A DNA stretch of 64,000 nt from positions 1,302,001-1,366,000 of the forward strand of contig OZ271832.1 of assembly GCA_965601475.1 (NCBI GenBank), read 5' to 3'. Source of the stretch: JAWPMT01 sp965601475 (GTDB taxonomy: Bacteria; Bacteroidota; Bacteroidia; Cytophagales; Cyclobacteriaceae). The notes below the pieces were generated by a model that saw nothing but the letters and a program-made list of their open reading frames with translations, had not been told where the DNA came from and did no database searches. Shown piece by piece: positions 56,772-64,000 of this stretch. Both the position numbers and the translations under genes were made by a program. How positions within the stretch are numbered: position 1 is the stretch's first letter; every line of letters begins with the position of its first letter.

Positions 56772-57314
56772 GTGCAAGATCAATTCACAGTAGTCGTTTC
56801 TCATTTCATTAAGCCAGGAAAGAAGCAAGCTTTTGAAGAGGCGTTGAAGAAGGTCATCGACAAAGCCAAAGACTACAAAGGGTACGAAGGCATCCAGACG
56901 CTTCAACTTGGCAATAAAATCGAAAATGAGTACATCCTCATGGTTCGTTTTGACACCGAACCCAACTACCAGACCTGGGCACATTCGGAAACCCGAAAAG
57001 CATGGTCGCAAGAACTCAAAGCCTACATTACCAAAGCAAGTGAAGTTCGTCATCAGGAAGGCCTGGAGTTTTGGTTTTCCCTGCCCCAACCCACCTCAGT
57101 ACCCCCCAGGAAGTGGAAAATGGCGTTGTTGACCTGGCTGGTTATCTATCCGTCGGTGTTGGCTCTTAGCACACTCACCGGAATCTACCTGAGTTTTCTT
57201 CCCCTGGCCTTACGTATGCTGCTGGTCTCCATGATTTTGGTGTCGTTGATGACCTACGTCATTATGCCAAAAATTACGTCAATTTTCGCTTCCTGGATCT
57301 TCAAAAACGAATAG
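56772..57314 (+). CDS. Antibiotic-biosynthesis-monooxygenase (ABM) domain protein with C-terminal membrane helices
   Basis: 180 residues with a GTG start. ABM ferredoxin-like domain at about 5-98 (SHFIKPGKKQAFEEAL, ENEYILMVRFDTE, and the WAHSETRKAW helix). Two hydrophobic helices follow (about 118-140 and 146-168). Proteins of this layout are common but uncharacterised; the ABM domain may handle a quinone or heme-like compound at the membrane. It follows the DJ-1 gene by 78 bp, with a hairpin between, so it may be separately transcribed. Confidence 0.78.
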   Translation: MQDQFTVVVSHFIKPGKKQAFEEALKKVIDKAKDYKGYEGIQTLQLGNKIENEYILMVRFDTEPNYQTWAHSETRKAWSQELKAYITKASEVRHQEGLEFWFSLPQPTSVPPRKWKMALLTWLVIYPSVLALSTLTGIYLSFLPLALRMLLVSMILVSLMTYVIMPKITSIFASWIFKNE

Positions 57315-57410
57315 AGACAGATTCCGAACGGTGGACCCACAGGCCTATCATGACTACGAACGCATCGGAATGCGAGCGGCCTCCTCAGGATCTTGCACAA
57401 TGCATCATAC

Positions 57411-57803
57411 TCACCTGGCGATCGCCTGATTGAACGCCAGAAAAAAGTTATTGCAATCCTTAATCACAAATGATCGGTCTCCCCAAAACTGGCCCTGAAT
57501 TTCCTCTACAACCTGCACATCAGAAGCAAGCAATTTACTGTAGTAGTCATCAATATTTGTTTCAAAAAGCCTTATCCAGAGATACACCCCCCCGCCCTCA
57601 AGCGGAGCCTTATCGGGATTGTGGTTCACCATCAAAGTGGACCCCTCCAACGTAAGTTGTGCATCTGTTGAGCGCCCTTCAGGCGTTTTTTGTCGGAAAT
57701 TCTCCTTGAACCCGAGCGTTCCAATGTAGTAGTCGGCAGTTTGATCAATGTTTGACACCGGTAGCACCGGTAAGATGCCTTTAGGGAATTGACGTTCTTC
57801 CAT
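57411..57803 (-). CDS. VOC (glyoxalase/bleomycin-resistance) family protein
   Basis: 130 residues from the ATG at 57803 (an open frame reaches 57878). The N-terminal ILPVLPVSNIDQTADYYIGTLGF is the VOC start; STLMVNHN and FWGDRSFVIKDCNNFFLAF follow. Members include bleomycin-binding proteins, glyoxalases and fosfomycin enzymes; metal ligands are not clear, so a binding role is likely. Divergent from the tetR gene at 58075 across 271 bp. Confidence 0.85.
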   Translation of the reverse strand: MEERQFPKGILPVLPVSNIDQTADYYIGTLGFKENFRQKTPEGRSTDAQLTLEGSTLMVNHNPDKAPLEGGGVYLWIRLFETNIDDYYSKLLASDVQVVEEIQGQFWGDRSFVIKDCNNFFLAFNQAIAR

Positions 57804-58035
57804 GATATTCGCTATTTGCTTGAATGAAAAATGATTGGAAGTCAAAGCTATTGGAGGGCTTTTCCTTCTGATTGACATTTTGCGCCAAATTCCGAAACAA
57901 AGCTACCACCTCACAATACCAGGTAGATGCGGCCCGAGCGGCCGGTTCGGCGTTCACCCAACGCCTCGACAAAAAATGGAGGCACATGACCAGAAAAGTA
58001 TTGTAACATAAAAAACAACAATTTTCACAACCTAA

Positions 58036-58056
58036 ATACCGAACGTTCGTTCGATA
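58036..58056. promoter_or_regulatory. TetR operator copy A, before tetR
   Basis: A 21-bp element with core CGAACGTTCG (itself palindromic) 18 bp before the tetR start. Its exact reverse complement is found at 58648-58668. The pairing of identical sites at both ends of a tetR gene makes an operator role very likely. Confidence 0.85.
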
Positions 58057-58074
58057 AACTGAAATGCAAAGAAA

Positions 58075-58632
58075 ATGGCTCATCCAAAGTATTCACAAGA
58101 CGAGATAATTGAGGGGTTGAACGAAGTCTTTCGCCAGGCCGGCTTCGAGGGCGCAAGCATGGAGTCTTTGGCTGAATCAGCCGGATTGAAGAAATCAAGC
58201 CTCTACCACCGTTTTCCAAAAGGCAAAGTGCAGATGGCTGAGGAAGTATTGGCAGCTACCTGCCAATGGATCAAGAACAACATGGTGGATATTGTCCACC
58301 GGGATATCCCAAACGATGAAAAACTAGACCTGGTGATGACCAACCTGTACAACTTGTATGATGGTGGTCGAAACACCTGCATCCTGAGAAGCATGTCCAT
58401 GGCACATGGTATAACCATCTTCGAAGACCAGATTGCCCAGGCATTCAGTGACTGGCACTATGCTTTCAAGCAAATAGCCCTGGGATATGGCAAAAACGAA
58501 GAAGTAGCGGATAGGCTGGCGAAAGATGGGATCATAAGAATCCAGGGAAGCCTCATACTCAGCAAGAGCTGGTCAGACACGCAACTATTTCAAGAGACCA
58601 TCTCCGAAATCGAAACCGAATTCAAAGCATAA
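58075..58632 (+). CDS. TetR family transcriptional regulator with duplicated operators
   Basis: 185 residues. HTH at about 25-55 (SMESLAESAGLKKSSLYHRFPKGKVQM). The C-terminal domain has a Cys in NTCILRSMSMA. It is bracketed by two identical 21-bp palindromic sites, so it is expected to repress itself and the alpha/beta hydrolase gene at 58682. The ligand may be the hydrolase substrate. Confidence 0.92.
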   Translation: MAHPKYSQDEIIEGLNEVFRQAGFEGASMESLAESAGLKKSSLYHRFPKGKVQMAEEVLAATCQWIKNNMVDIVHRDIPNDEKLDLVMTNLYNLYDGGRNTCILRSMSMAHGITIFEDQIAQAFSDWHYAFKQIALGYGKNEEVADRLAKDGIIRIQGSLILSKSWSDTQLFQETISEIETEFKA

Positions 58633-58647
58633 ATTTTTTTATACCCA

Positions 58648-58668
58648 TATCGAACGAACGTTCGGTAT
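58648..58668. promoter_or_regulatory. TetR operator copy B, before alpha/beta hydrolase
   Basis: Exact 21-bp reverse complement of 58036-58056, lying 13 bp before the hydrolase start and 15 bp after the tetR stop. Confidence 0.85.
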
Positions 58669-58681
58669 AAACCTGATTATT

Positions 58682-59632
58682 ATGAATATATCCAAACACC
58701 TTATGATCACACTGAGTCTGCTGGGAGTAGCCTGGCTCAGTATGCTACCCACGAAAGTAGCAGCGCAACGTACCCCATCACACCGAAGCATCGAGGTCGA
58801 TGGAGTTGAGATCTTTTATCGGGAAGCCGGACCCAAGGATGCGCCGGTGATTTTGCTGCTCCATGGCTACCCCACGTCATCGCATATGTTCAGAAATCTT
58901 ATGCGAGACCTTTCTGATTCCTATCATTTAATAGCTCCCGACTACCCGGGCTATGGCAGAAGCGAACAACCCCCATTGACCGAATTTGATTACACATTCG
59001 ACAACATGGCCCTGCTCATCGAAGGGTTTCTGGAGGAATTGGAAATTGAGAAATACAGCATCTACCTCATGGACTACGGGGCGCCCATTGGCTTCAGAAT
59101 AGCAGCCAAATATCCTAAAAAAGTCACTTCACTCATCATACAAAATGGCAATGCCTATGAAGAAGGATTGAGAGACTTTTGGGTGCCGATCAAGCAATAC
59201 TGGAATGAGTACAATGTCGGAAATGGAAAAGCACTTGAGGCATTTCACTCCCTTGAGGGATTGAAGTGGCAATACACGCACGGCGTTCAGGATACGACCA
59301 AAATCAGTCCGGATAACTGGATGGTGGACCTGCAGCACCTCAGCCGACCGCACAATGATGACATCCAGTTGGCCATGTTCTACGACCATCGAACCAATGT
59401 TCCCTTATATCCAAAGTGGCAACAGTACTTCAGGGATTATCAACCCCCTACCCTCATCGTCTGGGGAAAAAACGACTACATATTCCCTGCAGAAGGTGCA
59501 TATCCTTACAAAAGGGATCTAAAGAACCTGGAATTCCACCTATTGAATACAGGACATTTTGCGCTGGAAGAAGAAGGTGAGGCCATCGCGCAGTACATCC
59601 GGAATTTCCTCCAACACCATCAAATCAATTGA
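58682..59632 (+). CDS. Exported alpha/beta hydrolase with Asp nucleophile (dehalogenase/epoxide hydrolase type)
   Basis: 316 residues with a signal peptide (about 1-29, TKVAAQR). The oxyanion-hole HGYPTSS is at 61-67, the nucleophile elbow reads LMDYGAPIG with Asp131 in place of Ser, and the catalytic His is in NTGHFALEEEG near 297. An Asp nucleophile points to haloalkane dehalogenases, fluoroacetate dehalogenases or epoxide hydrolases. Controlled by the operator at 58648-58668. A hairpin follows the stop. Confidence 0.87.
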   Translation: MNISKHLMITLSLLGVAWLSMLPTKVAAQRTPSHRSIEVDGVEIFYREAGPKDAPVILLLHGYPTSSHMFRNLMRDLSDSYHLIAPDYPGYGRSEQPPLTEFDYTFDNMALLIEGFLEELEIEKYSIYLMDYGAPIGFRIAAKYPKKVTSLIIQNGNAYEEGLRDFWVPIKQYWNEYNVGNGKALEAFHSLEGLKWQYTHGVQDTTKISPDNWMVDLQHLSRPHNDDIQLAMFYDHRTNVPLYPKWQQYFRDYQPPTLIVWGKNDYIFPAEGAYPYKRDLKNLEFHLLNTGHFALEEEGEAIAQYIRNFLQHHQIN

Positions 59633-59641
59633 TCGTCCACA

Positions 59642-59669
59642 TGGGTCCCACTCCTAGGAGCGGGACCCA
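59642..59669. terminator. Strong hairpin after hydrolase gene
   Basis: Arms TGGGTCCC...GGGACCCA enclose CTCC/GGAG with one A-C mismatch. No good T-run follows on the plus strand, so it may be an mRNA-end hairpin or attenuator rather than an intrinsic terminator. Confidence 0.5.
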
Positions 59670-59684
59670 AAATCTTCATTCATC

Positions 59685-60305
59685 ATGGCTAAAAATTTTG
59701 CTGAAATTGCCTTCACGGAGAGTGTAAAGCGGGCACAGAAAACATACGGTTCCCGCCACATATACCAGAAGGTGGAAAAGAGCCTTCCGGACCAAAATCA
59801 ATTGTTCCTGCGGGAGATGAGTCACATTCAGAGGTTGGATGGCTTCTACATGGCAACCGTAGGTGAGAATGGTTGGCCCTATGTCCAGTTCAGAGGAGGC
59901 CCCAAGGGCTTTCTGAAGGTCATCGACCAACAAACTTTGGGTTATGCGGACTATCAGGGCAACATGCAGTACATCAGCACGGGCAATATCAACGCAACTG
60001 AAAAAGCAGCCCTCATCCTCCTCCACTACCCCACTAGAACGCGGTTGAAGATATGGGCCACCACGGAAGTACTGGATCCCGAACAACACCCTGACATCGC
60101 GGAGAAGCTGATCGACGGAGACTATAACGCACAGGTGGGCCGATTGGTGATATTTCATATTGAGGCCTACGACTGGAACTGTCCCCAACACATTCCGCAA
60201 AGGTTCACATTGGACGAATTTCAACAACTGGGTCAGGCACATCCGGAGATCCAGGAAGCAGCCTGTCCCGACAAATCAATTAAAAATGAAACGAATAGCA
60301 ATTAA
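59685..60305 (+). CDS. Pyridoxamine 5'-phosphate oxidase-like flavin-binding protein
   Basis: 206 residues. Split-barrel FMN fold: FYMATVGENGWPYVQFRGGPKGF (about 60-83) is the flavin-binding strand region, with LGYADYQGN and LILLHYPTRTRLKIW following. The family contains general stress proteins and FMN- or F420-dependent reductases; no substrate can be assigned. A mutated, deleted copy of this gene lies at 62083-62249. The 3' end overlaps the gapdh start by 20 bp. Confidence 0.86.
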   Translation: MAKNFAEIAFTESVKRAQKTYGSRHIYQKVEKSLPDQNQLFLREMSHIQRLDGFYMATVGENGWPYVQFRGGPKGFLKVIDQQTLGYADYQGNMQYISTGNINATEKAALILLHYPTRTRLKIWATTEVLDPEQHPDIAEKLIDGDYNAQVGRLVIFHIEAYDWNCPQHIPQRFTLDEFQQLGQAHPEIQEAACPDKSIKNETNSN

Positions 60306-61275
60306 TGGATTTGGCCGCATCGGTAGAGCGGCCCTCAAGATCATTACCGACACTCCAGACTTGGAGGTCGTAGCCATCAATGACCTGATGTCCCTGGAAA
60401 ATGCCGAATACCTGCTCAAATACGACAGCGTATACGGGCAGTACCATCGTCAGGTACTCAGTGATGGGAACAGCCTGGTCATCGATGGAAAATCCATCGC
60501 CTACTCATCCATAAAGGATCCGAAGCAGCTACCCTGGAAAGCATTAGGTGTAGATATAGTCATTGAAAGCACCGGCTTCTTCACAAAACGTGAAGATGCC
60601 GAACGACACATCGAAGCTGGAGCAAAGACCGTGGTGATATCCGGTCCTACGGCCAGTCTCGATACGCCGACGGTGGTTCATGGTGTCAACACCGAAGCCG
60701 GTAAGACAAACATTTTCTCTTGTGCGAGCTGTACCACCAACAACATCTCACCACTGATCGAGATTCTGGGCAGACGCATAGGGCTTGAAAAAGCGATTCT
60801 CAATACTACGCATGCATACACAGCGTCCCAGACGCTCATGGATGCTCCAGCCAAAAAAGACCTTAGGATGGGGCGCGCCGCTGCCTTGAATTTGGTTCCA
60901 GCTTCCACCGGAGCAGCCAAAGCCACTACGAAGGCGCTACCCGAATATGCTGGCAAGTTCGATGGCGTGGCCGTTAGGACACCCGTACCTGTGGGCTCCA
61001 TCTCAGACATTACTTTCGTGGCTTCAAGACCCACCAACATTGAGGAGGTGAATCAGGTGTTGAAGGAGGAGGCGCTCAAGGAACGCTACAACGCCATCAT
61101 CGCAACTTCCACCGAACCTCTGGTTTCCAGTGACCTCATCCAAAGCCCCTATGCGGCGGTAGTAGACCTGAACATGACCAAGGTGGTGGACGGCGACCTT
61201 GTCAAGATCATGGCCTGGTATGACAACGAGTGGGGTTTCACAAGCCAAATGGTTCGGCAAATACAAGCATTATAG
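60286..61275 (+). CDS. Type I glyceraldehyde-3-phosphate dehydrogenase (divergent class)
   Basis: 329 residues from the ATG at 60286, chosen because it begins the invariant MKRIAINGFGRIGR; the frame is open upstream. The NAD-binding AINDL, the catalytic Cys in SCASCTTNNI, the catalytic His in THAYTASQ and the ASTGAAKA and WYDNEWGFTSQM blocks are all present. Asp after Asn in AIND favours NAD over NADP. SCTTNN in place of the usual SCTTNC, and its place among detoxification genes, suggest a second, non-glycolytic paralogue. It is translationally linked to the flavoprotein by a 20-bp overlap. Confidence 0.92.
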   Translation: MKRIAINGFGRIGRAALKIITDTPDLEVVAINDLMSLENAEYLLKYDSVYGQYHRQVLSDGNSLVIDGKSIAYSSIKDPKQLPWKALGVDIVIESTGFFTKREDAERHIEAGAKTVVISGPTASLDTPTVVHGVNTEAGKTNIFSCASCTTNNISPLIEILGRRIGLEKAILNTTHAYTASQTLMDAPAKKDLRMGRAAALNLVPASTGAAKATTKALPEYAGKFDGVAVRTPVPVGSISDITFVASRPTNIEEVNQVLKEEALKERYNAIIATSTEPLVSSDLIQSPYAAVVDLNMTKVVDGDLVKIMAWYDNEWGFTSQMVRQIQAL

Positions 61276-61289
61276 ACATTTAAATCGGT

Positions 61290-61318
61290 AAAGGCCTCAC
61301 ATTGATTGTGAGGCCTTT
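61290..61318 (+). terminator. Rho-independent terminator after GAPDH gene
   Basis: Perfect 12-bp stem AAAGGCCTCACA/TGTGAGGCCTTT with loop TTGAT, 14 bp past the stop codon, ending in a T-run (TTTCTGTT). Confidence 0.88.
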
Positions 61319-61417
61319 CTGTTAGCAATGACCAGACTGTTGCCCGTCTCAGCGTTTGGAATGCAACCCTTGATCGGCTCATAGCATCTTCTCCTCATGA
61401 AACCAATGTGAAAGGAG

Positions 61418-62073
61418 ATGAATTCTGACAAACCCTTGATCAGGCTCGCTGGCCTGTTGATCCTCCTCCAACTGACAGCCGCTATCATCAGCCACAGTGT
61501 TATCCTCGAACCTATTTTGTATGGTTCGAGTGACTTTCTGCCTACAGTATTCCGCGAAGCCATGCTTGTCCGTTGGGCAGCACTCCTGGAATTTGTGGTG
61601 GGCGCTCCTGGTTGGTGCCGGCGTATTGCTCTTCCCCATTTTGAAAGTACGTAACGAGTGAATTGCTACGTGGTTCGTTGGTATCAAACTGGCCGAATTC
61701 GTCACATTGATGATTGGTGCGATCATAGTTTTACCTTGTTGTACACCAGCCAAAAACATAGCGCAACCACAGCAAACGAAGCCGCAAATTTGTCCACGCT
61801 GGCAGCAATCCTGCGATATGCCCGCGGGGCAACACAAAACCTGAGCCTCCTCGCTTATGCCATAGGCTCATCATTGTTTTTCTACCTGATGATCACAGGC
61901 CCCTATCTGTCTTAGGACTGCTGGGTATCGCCGGATTACTCACTGAAGTTTTGAAGAGCATGTTTGGTTTTTCCACCGCTTCATTTATGTACATCATCAT
62001 GATGCCCATGGGCATCACCGAGATTCTACTGGGGATATGGTTGATAACAAAGGGAATGCGAGTCTCGCCATAA
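61418..62073 (+). pseudogene. DUF4386 family membrane protein, frameshifted
   Basis: The reading frame is broken but the pieces join into one DUF4386 membrane protein. From the ATG at 61418, LIRLAGLLILLQLTAAIISH runs to about 61600. A frame change then continues ALLVGAGVLLFPILKVRNE, an in-frame TGA at about 61658, IATWFVGIKLAEFVTLMIGA, then another shift to LAAILRYARGATQNLSLL...FFYLM, a stop at 61913, and a last shift to GLLGIAGLLTEVLKSMFGFS...ILLGIWLITKGM ending at 62073. At least three lesions are needed, so sequencing error alone is an unlikely explanation. Confidence 0.8.
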
Positions 62074-62082
62074 CTACCCAAG

Positions 62083-62249
62083 GGTGGAAAAGAATCTTCC
62101 TTCGGGAGATAAATCACCGTCCAAGGTTAGATCGCTTCTAAATGACTATAGGTTAGAATGGTTGGCCTATCGTGAGGGAGTCCTCTACTAGCCCTGTCCC
62201 CAACACATTCCGCAAAGGTTCACATTGGACGAGTTTCAACAACTGGGAA
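62083..62249 (+). pseudogene. Degenerate partial copy of the flavin-binding gene at 59685-60305
   Basis: 62083-62185 resembles the part of the intact gene near 59770-59890 (ggtggaaaagag, cgggagatgagtcac, gagaatggttggcc with substitutions and gaps). 62195-62247 then matches 60180-60232 with a single mismatch (ctgtccccaacacattccg onward). The middle of the gene is missing, and stop codons fill the frames. This is a remnant of a tandem duplication. Confidence 0.85.
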
Positions 62250-62458
62250 ACCTAAAACAGCACCAAAAGGATTGAGCATTCTTTCGGATTCATTGTTGAG
62301 TTTGAGCAGTGATCATGGAATTCTGAATCCTCCAAAATGGCAAGGTCATTTTACACCCAAAATCATTTGGAAAGTCCTCCAAATCGGTCTACAAAGACAC
62401 CCCTATCGCACCATAATTTTCCTGGTATAATTCCATGATTTCTTCAAATACCACCCAC

Positions 62459-62495
62459 GTTAATACGTTATATATTAAATGTCATATGTATTAAC
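62459..62495. promoter_or_regulatory. Inverted repeat upstream of the repeat/pore-forming protein gene
   Basis: Arms GTTAATAC (62459-62466) and GTATTAAC (62488-62495) are exact complements around a very AT-rich 21-bp spacer, ending 18 bp before the ATG at 62514. The rest of the gap between 62250 and 62513 shows no gene. Role unknown. Confidence 0.45.
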
Positions 62496-62513
62496 AATTA
62501 AACCGAATTGATC

Positions 62514-64000
62514 ATGAACAATTTCAAAAGGGAATTAGACCTAGACACAAGTTCAGGCCACTTCAAAAACCATTACAAAACTACTGTAAGCTTCACTTAT
62601 GACAACAGACAATACTTATTTGCCCAGAGTGAGAAAAAGCGATGGTTCATTACTGAATTGAAGCCGGACGGCTCAGGCTTTGGTAAGGACACATCATCCG
62701 GACATTTCAAAAATTACTACCAAACCGCAGTTTCTTTTGTGCACGAGAATAAGCCCTATCTCTATGCGCAAGCTGCCAATGGCAGATGGTTCATCACAGA
62801 ATTGAGGCCTGATGGCTCAGGATTCGGCAAGGATACTGGATCCGGTACTTTCAAAAACTTCTATCATACTGCCATTTGCTTCGTGTACCGTGATGCCAAC
62901 TACATTTTTGCTCAAAATGATAAGAAACGTTGGTTTATCACAGAATTGAAACCAGATGGATCTGGGTTTGGTCAAGACTCCGGGAGCGGGACCTTCAAAA
63001 ACAATTACCACACTGCTGTATCCTTCGAGTTTGATGGTGTACCCTACATGTTCGCACAAAACCCCTCAAAAAGGTGGTTCATTACAAAATTGGACCCCAA
63101 AGGATCTGGATTCGGCAAAGACACCGCATCCGGTACATTCGCCCACGAATATGATTCGGCCATCGCTTATACTTCATTTGGAAAACCCTATATCTATGCC
63201 ATAAGTCGCGAACATAATCGTAGTTTCATAACCAATCTAGTTCCGGATGGCAGTGGGTTTGGACACGACCTCAAAGTGCGGAAGTACAAAAACTTCTATG
63301 AAACACTAGTGCCGTTCTACATTGACGATGAACCCTATGTCTTTGGTCATAACCAACCCAAATGTCGTTGGTTCATCAAGGACCTGACCGTACTGGACCG
63401 GATTGACTTCAAGTTCGATGTAAAGGACATTGAATACGAATCCGTTAATTTCGAAGAATTAGATACGGAAAAAGATTTCGTGGCTCGGTCCACCTTCAAG
63501 AACCCGACGAGGGCCACCATCACCCAGGAATTCTCGAAATCGGTTTCGAAATTGTGCCGATATGAGTGGTCGGTTTCCAATTCATTCCTTGTTGGATTAA
63601 CTGCGAAATTTGAGGCAAAAATCCCGCTATTGGGGGCATCGGAGGTCACCGCAAGGGCTGAGTATACGCATGGTTCTACCAAAACATGGGCCAGTGAAAA
63701 GAATGAGACCTATAGTACAAATACCACGATTGAAGTGCCTCCGGAAACAAGCATAGAAGCTGCAATGTGTATTGATTGGGACGACAACCTATGTTTGAAA
63801 TTTGACCTGTTGGTGGATACCATAGGCAAAATGAACAAGTCCCCGCTGAGCAAATTGCAACTGGCAAAGGCACTTAAGTTTATTGATCCCAGCACCAAGA
63901 TCATTGAAACAAGTTCTGCGTATGAGGTAACCTGTTTAGTCAAAGGGAATTTCACAGGCTCCTATGGACTTAAATCGGAAATCATTGTCCAGGAATTGGA
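62514..64000 (+). CDS. Six-repeat lectin-like plus aerolysin-type pore-forming protein, C-terminus cut by window edge
   Basis: At least 495 residues; the frame from the ATG at 62514 is open to the window end. Residues about 13-291 are six tandem repeats with Trp at 44, 92, 140 and 188 in the motif RWFITEL and a GSGFGKD linker; spacing is exactly 48 for the first four, then 49. Repeat 5 has Ser in place of Trp; repeat 6 is RWFIKDL. From about 322 the sequence changes to a Ser/Thr/Lys-rich beta domain: STFKNPTRATITQEFSKSVS, a VGLTAKFEAKIPLLGASEV amphipathic stretch, then TYSTNTTIEVPPETSIEA. That order is typical of aerolysin/ETX-MTX2-like beta-pore-forming proteins. No signal peptide is seen, so export would need another route or lysis. 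Confidence 0.75.
   Translation, partial: MNNFKRELDLDTSSGHFKNHYKTTVSFTYDNRQYLFAQSEKKRWFITELKPDGSGFGKDTSSGHFKNYYQTAVSFVHENKPYLYAQAANGRWFITELRPDGSGFGKDTGSGTFKNFYHTAICFVYRDANYIFAQNDKKRWFITELKPDGSGFGQDSGSGTFKNNYHTAVSFEFDGVPYMFAQNPSKRWFITKLDPKGSGFGKDTASGTFAHEYDSAIAYTSFGKPYIYAISREHNRSFITNLVPDGSGFGHDLKVRKYKNFYETLVPFYIDDEPYVFGHNQPKCRWFIKDLTVLDRIDFKFDVKDIEYESVNFEELDTEKDFVARSTFKNPTRATITQEFSKSVSKLCRYEWSVSNSFLVGLTAKFEAKIPLLGASEVTARAEYTHGSTKTWASEKNETYSTNTTIEVPPETSIEAAMCIDWDDNLCLKFDLLVDTIGKMNKSPLSKLQLAKALKFIDPSTKIIETSSAYEVTCLVKGNFTGSYGLKSEIIVQEL
62550..63386 (+). repeat. Six tandem protein repeats of 48-49 residues (144-147 bp)
   Basis: Each unit reads approximately FKN-Y-x-T-AVSF...PYLFAQ...RWFITEL-x-PDGSGFGKD. 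The first four are very similar in protein but differ at many codon positions, so the array is not of very recent origin. The unit length suits beta-propeller blades (six) or beta-trefoil-like sugar-binding modules. Confidence 0.85.

Noticed and set aside
60160..60285. Longer N-terminus of GAPDH
   Set aside because: The 42 extra residues overlap the flavoprotein gene and precede an invariant GAPDH N-terminus.
1..64000. CRISPR arrays, tRNA/rRNA genes, insertion sequences, prophage
   Set aside because: No regularly spaced repeats, cloverleaf-like sequences, transposase or phage structural genes were recognised on reading either strand.

Overview
The window reads as a chromosomal segment of a Bacteroidota bacterium, most likely order Cytophagales and probably marine. 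This is an inference from gene content: three TonB-dependent receptors with N-terminal carboxypeptidase-like domains, PadR regulators paired with long FtsX/MacB permeases that carry an N-terminal prefix domain, a HYC_CC_PP protein, WbqC, PD40-OmpA proteins and many lipoproteins. Genes are dense and mixed in strand. I see no rRNA, tRNA, CRISPR array, intact insertion sequence or prophage.

Layout. 1-2784: a TonB-dependent receptor cut by the window edge and a DUF4197 lipoprotein. 2789-8374 (minus): a PadR regulator and two overlapping ABC-type permeases behind a 56-bp imperfect palindrome. 8525-14432: an OmpA-like/coiled-coil pair, a small exported protein, FabG, a membrane VWA protein and a beta-lactamase-fold lipoprotein. 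14433-18190 (minus): a receptor/TPR operon and a winged-helix/membrane-protein operon, each preceded by the same 15-bp inverted repeat. 18288-25988: housekeeping genes (ClpC, WbqC, threonylcarbamoyl-AMP synthase, MltG, YbgC thioesterase, histidine phosphatase, acyl-CoA dehydrogenase). 26126-32491 (minus): a large PD40-OmpA protein, then a four-gene set with metal-site signatures. 32541-46289: a second PadR/permease pair, a 2OG oxygenase/Ada-like pair, an S41 peptidase, a cysteine-synthase-like enzyme, a peroxiredoxin/cold-shock fusion, a GH30 glycosidase, a beta-helix protein divergent from a membrane-anchored HTH protein, and a serine hydrolase.

46339-49619 (minus) is a compact alkane-oxidation operon: AlkB-type hydroxylase, GMC oxidoreductase and TetR regulator, with a perfect 12-bp-arm inverted repeat just upstream of alkB. 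50054-54959 holds a lipoprotein, a methyltransferase-like protein, AsnA and a histidine kinase, separated by several unusually gene-poor gaps. 55145-61275 gathers small-molecule detoxification or redox genes. Within it, a TetR gene is flanked by two copies of one 21-bp operator in opposite orientation, one before tetR and one before an alpha/beta hydrolase with an Asp nucleophile.

61418-62249 is decayed DNA: a DUF4386 pseudogene, then a deleted, mutated copy of the pyridoxamine-phosphate-oxidase-like gene that stands intact 2.4 kb upstream. The window ends in an open gene (62514 to the edge) encoding six tandem 48-49-residue repeats followed by what looks like an aerolysin-type pore-forming domain. 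This last gene is the most unusual object in the window.
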